A stretch of 64,000 nt of DNA from Pseudomonadota bacterium (lineage in GTDB: Bacteria > Pseudomonadota > Gammaproteobacteria > Burkholderiales > Casimicrobiaceae): NCBI GenBank assembly GCA_009786025.1, contig WQUA01000004.1, forward strand, positions 32,131 to 96,130. The letters are read 5' to 3'. Below the pieces are notes generated by a model. It saw only the letters and a list, made by a program, of their open reading frames with translations. It was not told where the DNA came from and searched no databases. Shown piece by piece: positions 1-9,656 of this stretch. The position numbers and the translations under genes were made by a program. Numbering within the stretch: the stretch's first letter is position 1; each line of letters begins with the position of its first letter.

Positions 1-824
1 CGGATGAATACCTGAACACGATTCCCTGCCCCTTCCGCAGCGAACACGCCGCGAACATCAGCGTTTTCTTTCGTACCGAACCGGCAAACCGTTCGCCCCA
101 GCTTTTGTGTTTCGTCGGCCCAGAAATTCTCGTACGCATCATCGCCGTTGATAACAGCGCACCCGCGCGGGCGCAGCGCTTCAAGAACATCGCCGTGCTC
201 ATGCGCGACATCCTCGACACTCTTCATGAATTCCTGATGCTCGCGCTGCGCGTTGTTAATCACCGCTACATCAGGTTGTGTCCATGCCGCCAGCGCCCGC
301 GTTTCGCCGCGATGGTTCATCCCCAACTCGATCACCGCCGCCCGATGCACCGTCCGCAATCCCAATAACGTCAGCGGTACGCCGATTCCGTTATTCAGAT
401 TGCCACTTGTCGCGTGAATGGCATCGTCACCGAAATGCGCGCGCAAAACCGCCGCGATCATTTCTTTGACTGTCGTCTTGCCGTTACTGCCGACAACAGC
501 CACCACCGGCAACGTGAATCGCTGCCGCCAACCTTTGGCCAATGCGGCAAGCGCTATCAGCGTATCCGATACGGCAACTGTGGGTTTGTTGCGAAAACGA
601 GCAGCATGAGCATCATCCACGAGCGCCGTCGCGCCCATCTGCAACACATCCTCGACAAAATCGTGGCCATCGAAGCGCTCGCCTTTAAGCGCGACGAACA
701 ATGCTCCCTCCTCGATTGCACGCGAATCGCTGACGACTTTCGATACCTCTCTGTCGCCGCCCAGCAGGCGCCCGCCGGTCATAGCCGCCACTTCGCTCAA
801 CGACAGCATCGCTTTCTCGCTCAT
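1..824 (-). CDS. murF: MurF, UDP-MurNAc-tripeptide:D-Ala-D-Ala ligase (partial)
   Basis: Cytoplasmic Mur ligase that adds D-Ala-D-Ala to UDP-MurNAc-tripeptide, giving the pentapeptide precursor of peptidoglycan. The reading frame begins at 824 with MSEKAMLSLSEVAAMTGG and runs off the left edge, so only about 274 N-terminal residues are visible. Seen: the MurF N-terminal uridine-binding region with a DSR motif, then the ATP-binding loop GSNGKTTVKE near residue 115 and an ELGMNHRGE segment typical of the central domain. Its ATG overlaps the murE stop by 4 bases, which points to translational coupling at the end of the visible mraZ-rsmH-ftsL-ftsI-murE series. No frameshift is visible. Confidence 0.95.
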   Translation of the reverse strand, partial: MSEKAMLSLSEVAAMTGGRLLGGDREVSKVVSDSRAIEEGALFVALKGERFDGHDFVEDVLQMGATALVDDAHAARFRNKPTVAVSDTLIALAALAKGWRQRFTLPVVAVVGSNGKTTVKEMIAAVLRAHFGDDAIHATSGNLNNGIGVPLTLLGLRTVHRAAVIELGMNHRGETRALAAWTQPDVAVINNAQREHQEFMKSVEDVAHEHGDVLEALRPRGCAVINGDDAYENFWADETQKLGRTVCRFGTKENADVRGVFAAEGAGNRVQVFI

Positions 825-2341
825 TGCGCGCTCCACATATCCAGCGCCTGCGCCGCCACGTCGGCGTCCAGAAACGGATGGCGTACCCCGGCGATTTCCT
901 GATACGGTTCATGTCCTTTACCGGCAATCAACACCAAATCGCCGACGCGCGCCGCTGCAATCGCCTGCGTGATCGCTGCCGCACGATCGGATTCGACAAT
1001 CCACGAAGCGCCACTGACCGAACGCAATCCTTCCTCGATCGCCGCCAGAATAGTATCCGGCGATTCGCTGCGTGGATTGTCGTTGGTGATCCAAACGCGG
1101 TCAGCCCACTTTGCAGCAATCGCGCCCATCACCGGCCGCTTGCCGGAATCGCGATCGCCGCCGCAACCGAACACGCAAAACAGTTGTTGCTCTCTCACTT
1201 GTGTCGCCCGCAACGCCCGCAGCACATTGTCGAGCGCGTCAGGAGTATGTGCATAGTCGATCACTACCATCGGCTGGTCAGCACGCCCCAAGCGCTGCAA
1301 ACGGCCAGGCGGTGGTGTTAATGTCGAAAGAAGTTGCAGCGCTTCTGGCAGCGACACTTCGCGTGCCAGCAACACGCCCAACACGCCCAGTACATTCACC
1401 CGATTAAACTCGCCAAGCAAAGAAGTACGGACTTCACCGTTACCCTGTGGCGTGCGCACTGTAAAACGTGTCTCACGAACGTTGTCGTCAACACCGGTTA
1501 TCGCAATCTCGGCATCCGAATGGCCGCCGCTGCTATAACGCCATACTTTTGCTTTTCGCAAACGAGCCGCCGTAATCATCGCGCCGCTCATCGGATCGTC
1601 GAGGTTGATCACCGCGTGATGAAGTTGCGGCCAAGCGAAGAGCCGTGTTTTCGCCGCCGCGTAGGCCTCGAAAGTGCCGTGATAATCAAGATGATCGCGC
1701 GTCAGATTGGTGAACAACGCAGTATTGAAACAACACCCGTTGACGCGCCCCTGGTCGAGCCCGATCGACGACACTTCCATGGCCACCGCGCCAGCGCCTT
1801 GCTGCCGAAGCTGCGCCAAAGCTCTTTGCAGGCTCGCCGCATCCGGCGTCGTATTGAGTGACGGCGACCATGTTTCTCCTATCAGCCCGTACCCCAGTGT
1901 ACCGATCACGCCGGCACGCGTGCCGCGCGCTTGCAATGCCTGCGCAATCCAGTGCGCACATGAGGTTTTGCCGTTGGTGCCAGTAATGCCAATCAGCGGC
2001 AAATGCCGCGACGGCTGCCCATAAACCGCGTCCGCAACGATACCCAGACAAGGCGCCAGTCCGCTGATGTCCCAGCGCGGCACCGCCATCGCCCCTGCTT
2101 TATCGCCGGTTATCTTGCCGTCGCCAACTTCTTGAAGAACGCCAATCGCGCCGCGCGCGATTGCCTCGGCGATAAAACGCCGACCATCGTGTTGTGCCCC
2201 CGGCAACGCCGCAAACAACATACCCGGCGCCACCTGTCGGCTGTCAACGGTAATGCCTTTCGGCGGCGTCGGGAACTGCGCCAGCCATGCGATCATCGCC
2301 TTCAACGAAAATGCCTGAGGAAACGATGTGTGCAACATCAT
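821..2341 (-). CDS. murE: MurE, UDP-MurNAc-L-Ala-D-Glu:meso-DAP ligase
   Basis: Cytoplasmic ligase adding the third stem-peptide residue during peptidoglycan precursor synthesis. It has 506 residues, close to the usual length. Visible features: substrate-binding DSR near residue 33, ATP loop GITGTNGKTS at 118-127, and DNPR at 421-424. DNPR is the signature of meso-diaminopimelate specificity, so the wall is the Gram-negative type. The C-terminal domain includes AGKGHEPYQ. The start at 2341 overlaps the ftsI stop by 4 bases and the stop overlaps the murF start by 4 bases, so the three genes are very likely co-translated. Confidence 0.97.
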   Translation of the reverse strand: MMLHTSFPQAFSLKAMIAWLAQFPTPPKGITVDSRQVAPGMLFAALPGAQHDGRRFIAEAIARGAIGVLQEVGDGKITGDKAGAMAVPRWDISGLAPCLGIVADAVYGQPSRHLPLIGITGTNGKTSCAHWIAQALQARGTRAGVIGTLGYGLIGETWSPSLNTTPDAASLQRALAQLRQQGAGAVAMEVSSIGLDQGRVNGCCFNTALFTNLTRDHLDYHGTFEAYAAAKTRLFAWPQLHHAVINLDDPMSGAMITAARLRKAKVWRYSSGGHSDAEIAITGVDDNVRETRFTVRTPQGNGEVRTSLLGEFNRVNVLGVLGVLLAREVSLPEALQLLSTLTPPPGRLQRLGRADQPMVVIDYAHTPDALDNVLRALRATQVREQQLFCVFGCGGDRDSGKRPVMGAIAAKWADRVWITNDNPRSESPDTILAAIEEGLRSVSGASWIVESDRAAAITQAIAAARVGDLVLIAGKGHEPYQEIAGVRHPFLDADVAAQALDMWSAQ

Positions 2342-4083
2342 GTTTCCTCCTCGATATCTTCGCCGTCAGGCGGTAACACAATCGGAACAGCAGGCCGGTC
2401 GGGCGGCACGCCCAGCATTCGTAATGCTTTGCCGACAACGCTGGAAAATACCGGCGCTGCCACGGCTGCGCCGTAATACTTGCCGGCCGAAGGTTCGTCG
2501 ATCATCACTGCCACAATCAGCCGTGGCGACGACACTGGTGCGAAACCGACAAACGAACTAACGTATTTGTTAGCGTAACCACCCTTTTCCGGTTTGCGCG
2601 CTGTTCCCGTTTTACCGGCAACGCGGTAATCGGGCACTTGTGCGCGCGCGCCGGTGCCGCCCGGTAGCGCCGCCATCTCCAGCATCCGGCGCATCTCCGT
2701 CGCAGTGGCCGACGAAATCACCGGCTTACCAATCACGTCGCCAGGAATCCGATACAGCGACGCCGGCTTCAGTTCGCCGTTGCCGGCGAAAATCGTATAA
2801 CCACGCGCCAGTTGCAGCAGATTGACCGACACGCCATGCCCATACGAAATCGTCGCTTGCTCAATCGGCAGCCAACTTTTGGCAGGGCGCAAACGACCGG
2901 CGCTTTCGCCGGGAAAACCGGCGTTCACCGGCATGCCAAAACCAGCGCTGGACAGTCCCTGCCACATTTTTTCAGGCGACATCATCAATGCGATTTTTGC
3001 TGTGCCGACATTCGACGAGCGCTGCAACACCTGCTCAACCGTCAGATTACCGCTGACGTGATCGTCGTGAATGGTCGCCTTGCCGATCGTCCATTGTCCA
3101 CCCGCCGTTTCCATCATCGTCGTCGGCTTCACACGACCGCTGTCCAGCGCCATCGCTATAGTGAATGGTTTGAACGTTGAGCCTGGTTCAAAGATATCAA
3201 TCAGCGCCCGATTGCGCATTTTGGCTGGAATGAATTCTTCGCGCCGATTGGGGTTATAGCTCGGCTGGTTAGCAAGCGCCAACACTTCGCCGGTTTGCGC
3301 ATCGAGGATTACCAGACTGCCGGCCTTGGCTTTGTTTTCGACAACGGCGGCTTTCAGCTCCGTCTGCGCCAGAAATTGCAGACGAAGATCGAGCGCCAGC
3401 GTCAGATCGCGCCCTTCCTGCGGCGCCTGTACGCCAGCGATGTCCTCTACCGCTTCGCCCTTGCGGTTGATGATAACGCGGCGGCTACCCGGCTTGCCAC
3501 CCAGCCAGTCCTGGCGCGCCAATTCCAAACCTTCCTGGCCATAATCGCCGCCATCGGTAAAACCGAGAATCTGGCCGGTCAATTCTCCAGCCGGGTAATA
3601 ACGCCGATACACTCTCTCATCGTAAAGCCCGGGAATCTTGAGCGCCAGCGCTTCTTCAGCTACTTCCGGCGGCACCCCTTTCGCCAGATAAACAAAATCG
3701 CCCGCTGCGCCGATTTTTTTCTTCAACGCCTGCGCAGTCGTGTCAAGCACTTTCGCCAATGCTTTCATCTGTTCGTCGGAGGCATTCAACTTTTCGGTGA
3801 ACGCCCACAACGACTTCACCGGCGTTGAAATCGCCAAAGGCTCGCCAAAACGATCCGTGATTTTGCCGCGATGTGCCGGAATTTCGAGATCGCGCACATA
3901 ACGCGCTGCGCTCTGGGTTTGCAAAAAATCGCCATTCACCCATTGCAGATACAACGCCTTGCCGATCAGCACGAGGAACAACACACCAAGTGCGCCAAAA
4001 ACGAGCAACGCCCGCACCGGTGGTAAATCCGGCATTGGCGCCTGCTGGCGCCGCGACGACAGCGAACCGATGTTAATCGTCAT
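2338..4083 (-). CDS. ftsI: FtsI/PBP3, septal peptidoglycan transpeptidase
   Basis: Inner-membrane division transpeptidase that cross-links septal peptidoglycan. Of 581 residues, 25-46 form a single N-terminal membrane anchor, followed by the PBP dimerisation domain (AHRGKITDRFG near 70). The transpeptidase motifs are all present: STFK with serine 302, SSN at 356-358 and KTGT at 491-494. It sits between ftsL and murE with 4-base overlaps on both sides, the usual place in the dcw cluster. Length and motifs match the family, with no sign of decay. Confidence 0.97.
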   Translation of the reverse strand: MTINIGSLSSRRQQAPMPDLPPVRALLVFGALGVLFLVLIGKALYLQWVNGDFLQTQSAARYVRDLEIPAHRGKITDRFGEPLAISTPVKSLWAFTEKLNASDEQMKALAKVLDTTAQALKKKIGAAGDFVYLAKGVPPEVAEEALALKIPGLYDERVYRRYYPAGELTGQILGFTDGGDYGQEGLELARQDWLGGKPGSRRVIINRKGEAVEDIAGVQAPQEGRDLTLALDLRLQFLAQTELKAAVVENKAKAGSLVILDAQTGEVLALANQPSYNPNRREEFIPAKMRNRALIDIFEPGSTFKPFTIAMALDSGRVKPTTMMETAGGQWTIGKATIHDDHVSGNLTVEQVLQRSSNVGTAKIALMMSPEKMWQGLSSAGFGMPVNAGFPGESAGRLRPAKSWLPIEQATISYGHGVSVNLLQLARGYTIFAGNGELKPASLYRIPGDVIGKPVISSATATEMRRMLEMAALPGGTGARAQVPDYRVAGKTGTARKPEKGGYANKYVSSFVGFAPVSSPRLIVAVMIDEPSAGKYYGAAVAAPVFSSVVGKALRMLGVPPDRPAVPIVLPPDGEDIEEET

Positions 4084-4409
4084 GGCGCCGCCTCTTGCCC
4101 GCGTTCTTGTCCTCGTTCTTGCCCATGCCCGCGTGAAAAAATTTGCGCCGGCGGCACTTCAATCACCTGAATACGCCCGGGCTCGGGCAACTGCATCGCC
4201 AATGAGCCGCGCGCCAGCCGATCAATGCGCGCCGGTACACCCCAGGTGGACAACTCCAGTTGCAATCTGCCGTAATCGACTTCATACGCTTGCGCTTGCT
4301 GGCGGCTACGCTCCAGCTCGACGAACAGCTTGCGCGCTTGATGGCGCGATGTGACCAGCGACAACGCGCAAACGACCAACAACAGCAACAGGATGCCGGC
4401 GCGCGCCAT
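4080..4409 (-). CDS. ftsL: FtsL, cell division membrane protein
   Basis: Small bitopic division protein expected to form the FtsQLB complex. I place the start at 4409, where the ATG overlaps the last base of the rsmH stop (TGATG), giving 109 residues; an upstream in-frame extension would run into rsmH. Residues about 4-19 are a membrane helix (AGILLLLLVVCALSLV), followed by a short coiled-coil-like stretch rich in E, R and Q. The C-terminus carries a small GQER repeat (GHGQERGQERGQE) that looks unusual and dispensable. Assignment rests on size, topology and position between rsmH and ftsI, since FtsL sequences are poorly conserved. Confidence 0.88.
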   Translation of the reverse strand: MARAGILLLLLVVCALSLVTSRHQARKLFVELERSRQQAQAYEVDYGRLQLELSTWGVPARIDRLARGSLAMQLPEPGRIQVIEVPPAQIFSRGHGQERGQERGQEAAP

Positions 4410-5446
4410 CAAGCCGCCTCCATTTTTCCGAACGCTGCGGTATGCAAACGCGCAACATCGTGCGCAATACCGTTCCGTCCCCACGGCGCCGCCGTACGTT
4501 CTGCCACCCGCAATACAGCGCTGCGCGCCCGCGGGTTGGCACTCACCTCATTTTCACACGCCCTGATCGCGCGACCGATCAGCCGCAGTGGCGGTTCCGG
4601 CAATGCCGCCTGCGCCAGAGGCAAACGCAGCAACGCTTCATTGCCACCGAATGGTTGCGCCGCGCAGCGCATAAAGCGCTTCACCAGCCGGTCTTCCAAC
4701 GAATGAAAGCTGATCACCGCCAACCGCGCACCGGTTTTTAGATACGCGATCAAGCGCGGCAACAAGCGCATGATTTCTTTCAGCTCCTCGTTTACCTGGA
4801 TGCGCAAGGCTTGGAAACTGCGCGTAGCCGGGTCCTGTTGCCAATCGCCGCGTACCCGCGCGCCGAGACTTTGCGCGACGAGCGCGGCCAGTTGAGCGGT
4901 ACGTTCGATGGGGCGTTCCTGCCGAGCCTCAACAATCGCTCTTGCAATCGATGCAGCAAACCGTTCCTCACCATAATTTTTCAAGACCTCCGTAATTTGT
5001 TGTTGATCAGCACGCGCCAGAAACGCTGCGGCTGATTCGCCGCGTGTCGGGTCCATCCGCATATCGAGCGGCCCGTCACGACGAAAAGAAAAACCGCGCT
5101 CTGCGTCATCAATTTGCGGCGACGACACTCCGAGATCAAGCAACACCCCATCGACTTCGTGGATCGCGCCAAACTTTGCATCATGGGCAAGCACGTCGGG
5201 CATCTCGGAAAACCAGGCGCGCTGAAATGAGAAGCGGGCATCTTCCCGCATCAGCACAGAAGCGGCGGCTTCAGCCTCGGGGTCGCGATCCAGCGCGACC
5301 AACCGGCCATGCGCCCCCAACTGCGCCAGAATGGCGCGGCTGTGGCCACCACGCCCGAAAGTTCCGTCAACATAAACACCGTCGCAGCGCACCCGCAGGG
5401 CTGCCAGCACTTCGTTCAACATTACCGGTGCGTGAGACAAACTCAT
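4409..5446 (-). CDS. rsmH: RsmH (MraW), 16S rRNA m4C1402 methyltransferase
   Basis: SAM-dependent enzyme that N4-methylates C1402 in the decoding centre of 16S rRNA. The N-terminus [13 protein letters not shown] and the SAM-binding segment [16 protein letters not shown] are clear, and [12 protein letters not shown] is the family motif in the C-terminal half. At 345 residues it is somewhat longer than the usual ~310; the family normally ends just after SAVLRVAER, and here about 35 extra residues follow. It lies 11 bases downstream of mraZ and abuts ftsL, as in most dcw clusters. Confidence 0.96.
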   Translation of the reverse strand: MSLSHAPVMLNEVLAALRVRCDGVYVDGTFGRGGHSRAILAQLGAHGRLVALDRDPEAEAAASVLMREDARFSFQRAWFSEMPDVLAHDAKFGAIHEVDGVLLDLGVSSPQIDDAERGFSFRRDGPLDMRMDPTRGESAAAFLARADQQQITEVLKNYGEERFAASIARAIVEARQERPIERTAQLAALVAQSLGARVRGDWQQDPATRSFQALRIQVNEELKEIMRLLPRLIAYLKTGARLAVISFHSLEDRLVKRFMRCAAQPFGGNEALLRLPLAQAALPEPPLRLIGRAIRACENEVSANPRARSAVLRVAERTAAPWGRNGIAHDVARLHTAAFGKMEAA

Positions 5447-5457
5447 TGAAGCGCGCT

Positions 5458-5946
5458 TTACAGCGAAAAACCATCGAGAACCGGCGGCAGATCATCGTGC
5501 GTCAGGCGAACCGCCTGCGCCATCTGCGCCTGCCACAATCCTTCATCCCATAACTCAAAGTGCCCACCCTGCCCGACCAGCACCACCCGATGATCGAACT
5601 GAGCGTATTGCCGTAGCGCCGGCGACACCAGCGCCCGACCAGCGCCATCGAGTGCAACATCGTCCGCGTAACCGACGAGCAAGCGCTGCAGCGCGCGAAT
5701 GCGCTCATCAAATGACGACAGCGCCATCAACTTTTCCTGTATCGGTTCCCAGACCGGTTGGGGATAAACCAGCAAGCAACGACTGGGATCGGCCGTAATC
5801 ACCAGGCGGCCTTCGCCATGCTGATGCAGCGCTTCCCGGTAACGGGAAGGAACTGCCAGCCGCCCTTTAGAATCGAGCGCCAGTTGCGTCACTCCACGAA
5901 AGACAGGAGGGGCAATTTGCGGCAAAGGCGTTTGAGAAGTATCCAT
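5458..5946 (-). CDS. mraZ: MraZ, dcw-cluster transcriptional regulator
   Basis: Ring-forming DNA-binding protein of the SpoVT/AbrB fold that in E. coli represses the dcw cluster by binding direct repeats in its promoter. It has 162 residues, slightly over the usual ~150 because of a proline-rich N-terminal leader before the first domain ([21 protein letters not shown]). The second domain contains [18 protein letters not shown]. First gene of the minus-strand cluster; the 570-base AT-rich gap upstream is the expected promoter region. Confidence 0.95.
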   Translation of the reverse strand: MDTSQTPLPQIAPPVFRGVTQLALDSKGRLAVPSRYREALHQHGEGRLVITADPSRCLLVYPQPVWEPIQEKLMALSSFDERIRALQRLLVGYADDVALDGAGRALVSPALRQYAQFDHRVVLVGQGGHFELWDEGLWQAQMAQAVRLTHDDLPPVLDGFSL

Positions 5947-6390
5947 CGCACGACGATCGTTTTTTCAATCATAAAAACACATAAGAAACAAATACTTACA
6001 ATCATGCTGCCCTTCACAACCACTACAAAGGCGGAAGTCGAATAGCCGTGGGGGAGAAATTCTTTTCCCGATTTACCACAAATCCCCACTTTTCCACACC
6101 TCCCGCCACTATACGACGCACCTCTATGATCGTCAACGGTTTACATGGCTTTGCCAAAAGTCCCACAAATTTAAAAAAATCGTCTTTTTCTTTTAGAAAT
6201 AGTCCGTTAAAGCACAAAGTGAAAGTGTTTTTTTAAGAAACTGTCGTAAAAATGCCACTATTTACGTTTCTCTTTCTGGTTCTGCCCACCAAACCGCGAT
6301 TTTCTGAGGCTCGCGAAGAAGCGCTCACTTTCGGTAACGTCGATTTTCTGCGGCAAAAACGGCACAAATCACCCCAGAAAATGACCAAAC
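5947..6390 (-). promoter_or_regulatory. AT-rich upstream region of mraZ, with possible MraZ-type repeats
   Basis: No convincing gene is seen in this spacer. On the minus strand it should carry the dcw promoter. GTGG words occur at 6076-6079, 6086-6089 and 6094-6097 (read on the minus strand); the first two are 10 bases apart, the spacing known for MraZ operator repeats. No clear -35/-10 pair could be settled by eye. The operator reading is an inference. Confidence 0.35.
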
Positions 6391-6516
6391 ATGGACAAAT
6401 GCTACGCAAGCGCCTGCGACAGTGGTAAGCTCATTGACAGCCCTGTCGTGCGCCTCTACGTCTTGCTGGGGAAAATCACGAAAGGATTTGACGATAACAT
6501 TTTCGAGGTTTGAGCC

Positions 6517-6780
6517 ATGACCCTGACCCGCCCCCTCTCTTTCCGGCGCTGCTTGGTGCTGTTGTCGCTGGCCGTTTTGTTGTTAAGCGGCTGCGCCTCG
6601 GTCGACGACCCGCGCAGCAATTACCGTCATGATTTGTGGTGGCTGGGCGCTGAATCGCCGAACACCACACGCTGGCCGGCAAACGGCTCCCAGGAACTGG
6701 CGCCGATGATCGGCGAGCCGATCCCCGCCGCCCGCGCTGCGCCGCCGCCCACGCCTTCGCCAGGCTGGCCGCCGCTGTAA
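6517..6780 (+). CDS. Small predicted outer-membrane lipoprotein, unknown function
   Basis: An 87-residue protein with a lipoprotein signal: basic start, hydrophobic core and a lipobox ending LLSGC at about residue 25. The mature part has the recognisable stretch SVDDPRSNYRHDLWWLG and a proline/alanine-rich tail. I do not recognise a family. GAGG lies about 8 bases before the ATG. It stands alone on the plus strand between the divergent mraZ promoter region and a strong bidirectional terminator. Confidence 0.7.
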   Translation: MTLTRPLSFRRCLVLLSLAVLLLSGCASVDDPRSNYRHDLWWLGAESPNTTRWPANGSQELAPMIGEPIPAARAAPPPTPSPGWPPL

Positions 6781-6810
6781 CGGTGTTATAACCGTTTCCG
6801 TAAACCCCAT

Positions 6811-6846
6811 AAAAAAAGCGAAAGCGGCAACGCTTTCGCTTTTTTG
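6811..6846. terminator. Bidirectional Rho-independent terminator
   Basis: A-rich tract, then AGCGAAAGCG, loop GCAA and CGCTTTCGCT followed by a T run; the stem is perfect. With A and T tracts on opposite sides it can end both the plus-strand lipoprotein gene and the minus-strand dsbC transcript converging on it. Confidence 0.9.
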
Positions 6847-6903
6847 TCTTTGCTTCTATCCGATCGAGCGAGGCTTGCTGCCCCTCTGCGATCTGCGCGC
6901 CGA

Positions 6904-7704
6904 TTATGGCTTCTTGGCAGCGCTTGACGTCTTTGTCGCCGCTGCGTCAGCACGGCTCAATTCGGACTCCAGCGTTTCTTTCGGCAACGCGCCCGACAGA
7001 ATCGTGCCGTCAGCGAGAATCATCCCGGGCGTGCCGCGAATGCCGTAACCTTGCGCCAACTGTTGAATCTTTTCGATCGGTGTTTCACAGTCGCCCTTAT
7101 TGTCCGGCAATTTCTTGGTTGCATAATATGCTTCCCATGCTTTCGCCCGATCTTTGGCGCACCAGATCGTTTTCGACTTACGCATTGCATTGGGATGCAA
7201 AGAGTCCAGCGGCAGCAAAAATGTATAAATCGTCACGTCGTCGATATCGCGCAGTGTCTGCTCGATCCGCTCGCAGAACGGGCACTCAATATCTGAAAAG
7301 AGGTACAGCACACGCCCGCCATTCCCTTTGACGCGCTTGAACGAATACGAAAGCGGAAGCGTCGCTACGTCAACGCGGTTCAGTTCGCGTGTACGCGCAT
7401 CGGTCAGATTCCGCATTCCGTTCGGCATATCGCGGGCGTCGTACAGCGCGCCGGCCAGAATATGCGTCACTTCCTTGTTGGTATAAATCATCTGATCACC
7501 AAGAAGCACCTCATACAAACCACCGAAATACGGCGTTTTTTCGATATGCCGGATCGACGCCTCAGGAAACTTCTTTTGCAGCAACGCCTTGACCTCCGCC
7601 GCTTCACCAGTGGGATTCTCCACCGGTGTCGACGATTGCGCATTCGCTGCCACTGCCCACGCCAAGAGCGCCAACATCCAAATCTTTAAACTGTTTTTCA
7701 TCAT
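6904..7704 (-). CDS. dsbC: DsbC-type periplasmic thiol:disulfide isomerase
   Basis: Periplasmic protein expected to shuffle wrong disulfides, kept reduced by DsbD. The N-terminus from the chosen ATG has a signal peptide ending near AANAQS. An N-terminal dimerisation domain follows, then a thioredoxin fold with the active site CPFC (in FSDIECPFCER). The cis-proline region is GIRGTPGMIL. Two adjacent ATGs occur (7704 and 7701); GGAAAGG lies just before them, so the true start could be either, giving about 265 residues. CPFC rather than the E. coli CGYC is common in betaproteobacterial DsbC. It ends at the terminator shared with the facing lipoprotein gene. Confidence 0.9.
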   Translation of the reverse strand: MMKNSLKIWMLALLAWAVAANAQSSTPVENPTGEAAEVKALLQKKFPEASIRHIEKTPYFGGLYEVLLGDQMIYTNKEVTHILAGALYDARDMPNGMRNLTDARTRELNRVDVATLPLSYSFKRVKGNGGRVLYLFSDIECPFCERIEQTLRDIDDVTIYTFLLPLDSLHPNAMRKSKTIWCAKDRAKAWEAYYATKKLPDNKGDCETPIEKIQQLAQGYGIRGTPGMILADGTILSGALPKETLESELSRADAAATKTSSAAKKP

Positions 7705-7853
7705 TTTCCTTTCCGTCGTTTTTTCCAGCAATTCGTGTGGCTATCCACCGCCTTTGTACAACTTTACGCAGTATAACCTTTTCAAAAGACAGTTTAACCG
7801 CGATCCGATATCAGCCACAACATCCGGAAATCGCCTTGTAATGTCGCTTCCGA

Positions 7854-7875
7854 ATTCTGCGACTTCGCGCAGAAT
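7854..7875 (-). terminator. Hairpin downstream of hslV
   Basis: ATTCTGCG and CGCAGAAT form an 8-base-pair stem around ACTTCG, 37 bases beyond the hslV stop. There is no clear T tract, so it may be a transcript-end or stability hairpin rather than a true terminator. Nothing else is seen in the 200-base hslV-dsbC gap. Confidence 0.3.
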
Positions 7876-7911
7876 GACCGTAGCAGCTCACTTCTGATTC
7901 CCTGCCCCTGA

Positions 7912-8454
7912 TCACAGCACATCCAGCACTTCAATCACATGATTTTGATTGGTGTAAATGCAAAGATCGCCGGCAATGGTCAGCGCGTTTTTGACGATAA
8001 CGTCCGCGCCCAAATCAGTATGTTCGCACAACGCCCGCGCCGCCGCCTGCGCATAAGCGCCGCCCGATCCGATGGCGACGATTCGCCCTTCCGGCTCCAA
8101 TACATCACCGTTGCCGGTAATAATCAGCGACGCCGTCGCATCAGCCACAGCCAACATCGCTTCCAGTCGCCGCAGCACGCGGTCCGAGCGCCAGTCTTTG
8201 GCTAACTCGACAGCGGCGCGGGTCAACTGTCCCTGATGCTTGTCGAGCTTGGCTTCGAACCGTTCAAATAAAGTGAACGCATCGGCGGTCGCTCCGGCAA
8301 AACCGGCCAACACTTTATTTTGGTACAGCCGCCGCACTTTACGCGCTGTCGCTTTGACGACGATAGCGCCGAGCGTCACTTGTCCATCACCGCCCAGTGC
8401 CACTTTGCCGCCACATGCGACGGAAAGAATCGTCGTTCCATGAAAAGGTTCCAT
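7912..8454 (-). CDS. hslV: HslV (ClpQ), ATP-dependent protease proteolytic subunit
   Basis: Threonine peptidase that forms a double hexamer and normally works with the HslU ATPase. From the ATG at 8454 the protein is [12 protein letters not shown], where the short propeptide is removed to expose the catalytic threonine. GGAG lies 6 bases before this ATG; a TTG four codons upstream is less likely. Family segments [25 protein letters not shown] and [15 protein letters not shown] are present and the ~180-residue length is normal. HslU, usually immediately downstream, is missing here; dsbC follows instead. Confidence 0.95.
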   Translation of the reverse strand: MEPFHGTTILSVACGGKVALGGDGQVTLGAIVVKATARKVRRLYQNKVLAGFAGATADAFTLFERFEAKLDKHQGQLTRAAVELAKDWRSDRVLRRLEAMLAVADATASLIITGNGDVLEPEGRIVAIGSGGAYAQAAARALCEHTDLGADVIVKNALTIAGDLCIYTNQNHVIEVLDVL

Positions 8455-8495
8455 TGTCGTCTCCAAACAAGCGCTTTTTTTCCGGAAACGCGCTT

Positions 8496-9656
8496 TTATC
8501 TTTTGCGACGGCTGAACGCGCGCGGCGGAATTCCCACCAGCAACAACAGCGTCAACACCATCGGAGAGGTGCGCACAAAGATCACCCGTTTTTTGGCGCT
8601 CTCGGCGCGCGCCACCAGATTGGCCAGCGCGCCGCCATACGAAAAATCGACACGCGGCACGCCATGCATATCAATCATCAATTCATCGTACAACGGCAAC
8701 CGTTCTTTGAGCGCTGCCAACTGCGGCGCATGCGCACCTTGCAACACGCCGCGCCAGACCATCATGTTCGGCGGCAGCGGTGCTTCTTCCTGCGCGTCTG
8801 CTGCCACTGCCTCCGTCGCTCCGGTCACTTTCGCTACCGGTTGCTGCAATGGTCGCCCCCGAGCTGGCTCCCAGGCCGGCGGCGAAACCTCGAAGCGCAG
8901 CGCGAAATCGAGCGCGCACACTTCAAACAAAGTTTCGTCCTGCTGCCATTGCAACAACTCAAGCCACAGTTGCCAATAGCCCTCGCCTTCTCTACCCGAA
9001 GCATCAACCGCACGCTTCGTCGTTCCTTCGAGCAAAGTTTGCGGCCACGGCTCCAGCACAATGTTCAATTGCAAACGGCGAACCTTCGCCAACACTTGCG
9101 CCAGATGCAGCGCGCCTTCTTCATCGCTCAGAACCAGACGGGTCAAGTCCACCTGATACGCTTCTTTTTCCGGCGCATCGAGAACATGCAGCAACGGCGC
9201 CGTCAGCGCTTTGTTGGCAACAACGATCTCGCCACTCAGCCGTATCCGCGCGCTTGTCACCTCCGCTTTGGCCGAAGGGTCTGCTCCCGACGGCCGCAAC
9301 CCCGACGCCAGCGAAACGCGCGGAACCCATACTGGCGGCGATTGTTCAAAGCGCGCCGCGTATTCCATCCCATAGCGCTCAAAAGCCGTCTGATTGCCGG
9401 ACTGCTGATACAGATCAAGCAGCGCCAGCCACACCAGCGGCATCGCCGCCGTTTCCGGCTCGGTCGCAATGGCTTCTTCAAGCACTCTCCGGGCAGCATC
9501 CAACTGACCGCTCGCATGCATCAGCGCAGCGGTTTCGAGCACTGCGCTCAACCCCGACGCAGACGACATCGCGCCCCCGACCGAGGAAGGTCGAGAGTTA
9601 ATACGAGGCAACTGCCCGACGGCAGTCAGTGTTTGTGGAGCCTCCTCCTTAGCCAT
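8496..9656 (-). CDS. Two-repeat protein with C-terminal STAS-like domain, unknown function
   Basis: About 386 residues from the ATG at 9656 (an in-frame TTG 15 codons upstream is possible). No signal peptide or membrane span is obvious. Two related segments are visible: one ending [17 protein letters not shown] and a later one ending [17 protein letters not shown], each preceded by a helical Leu/Trp/Gln-rich stretch resembling TPR or FimV-type helices. The last ~90 residues ([30 protein letters not shown]) resemble a STAS/anti-sigma-antagonist fold ending in a hydrophobic strand. It lies just upstream of hslV on the same strand. Function unknown; the domain calls are by eye. Confidence 0.75.
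   Translation of the reverse strand: MAKEEAPQTLTAVGQLPRINSRPSSVGGAMSSASGLSAVLETAALMHASGQLDAARRVLEEAIATEPETAAMPLVWLALLDLYQQSGNQTAFERYGMEYAARFEQSPPVWVPRVSLASGLRPSGADPSAKAEVTSARIRLSGEIVVANKALTAPLLHVLDAPEKEAYQVDLTRLVLSDEEGALHLAQVLAKVRRLQLNIVLEPWPQTLLEGTTKRAVDASGREGEGYWQLWLELLQWQQDETLFEVCALDFALRFEVSPPAWEPARGRPLQQPVAKVTGATEAVAADAQEEAPLPPNMMVWRGVLQGAHAPQLAALKERLPLYDELMIDMHGVPRVDFSYGGALANLVARAESAKKRVIFVRTSPMVLTLLLLVGIPPRAFSRRKR

Noticed and set aside
6023..6217. 64-residue minus-strand frame in the mraZ upstream region
   Set aside because: AT-rich chance frame covering the likely promoter and operator area, without family similarity.
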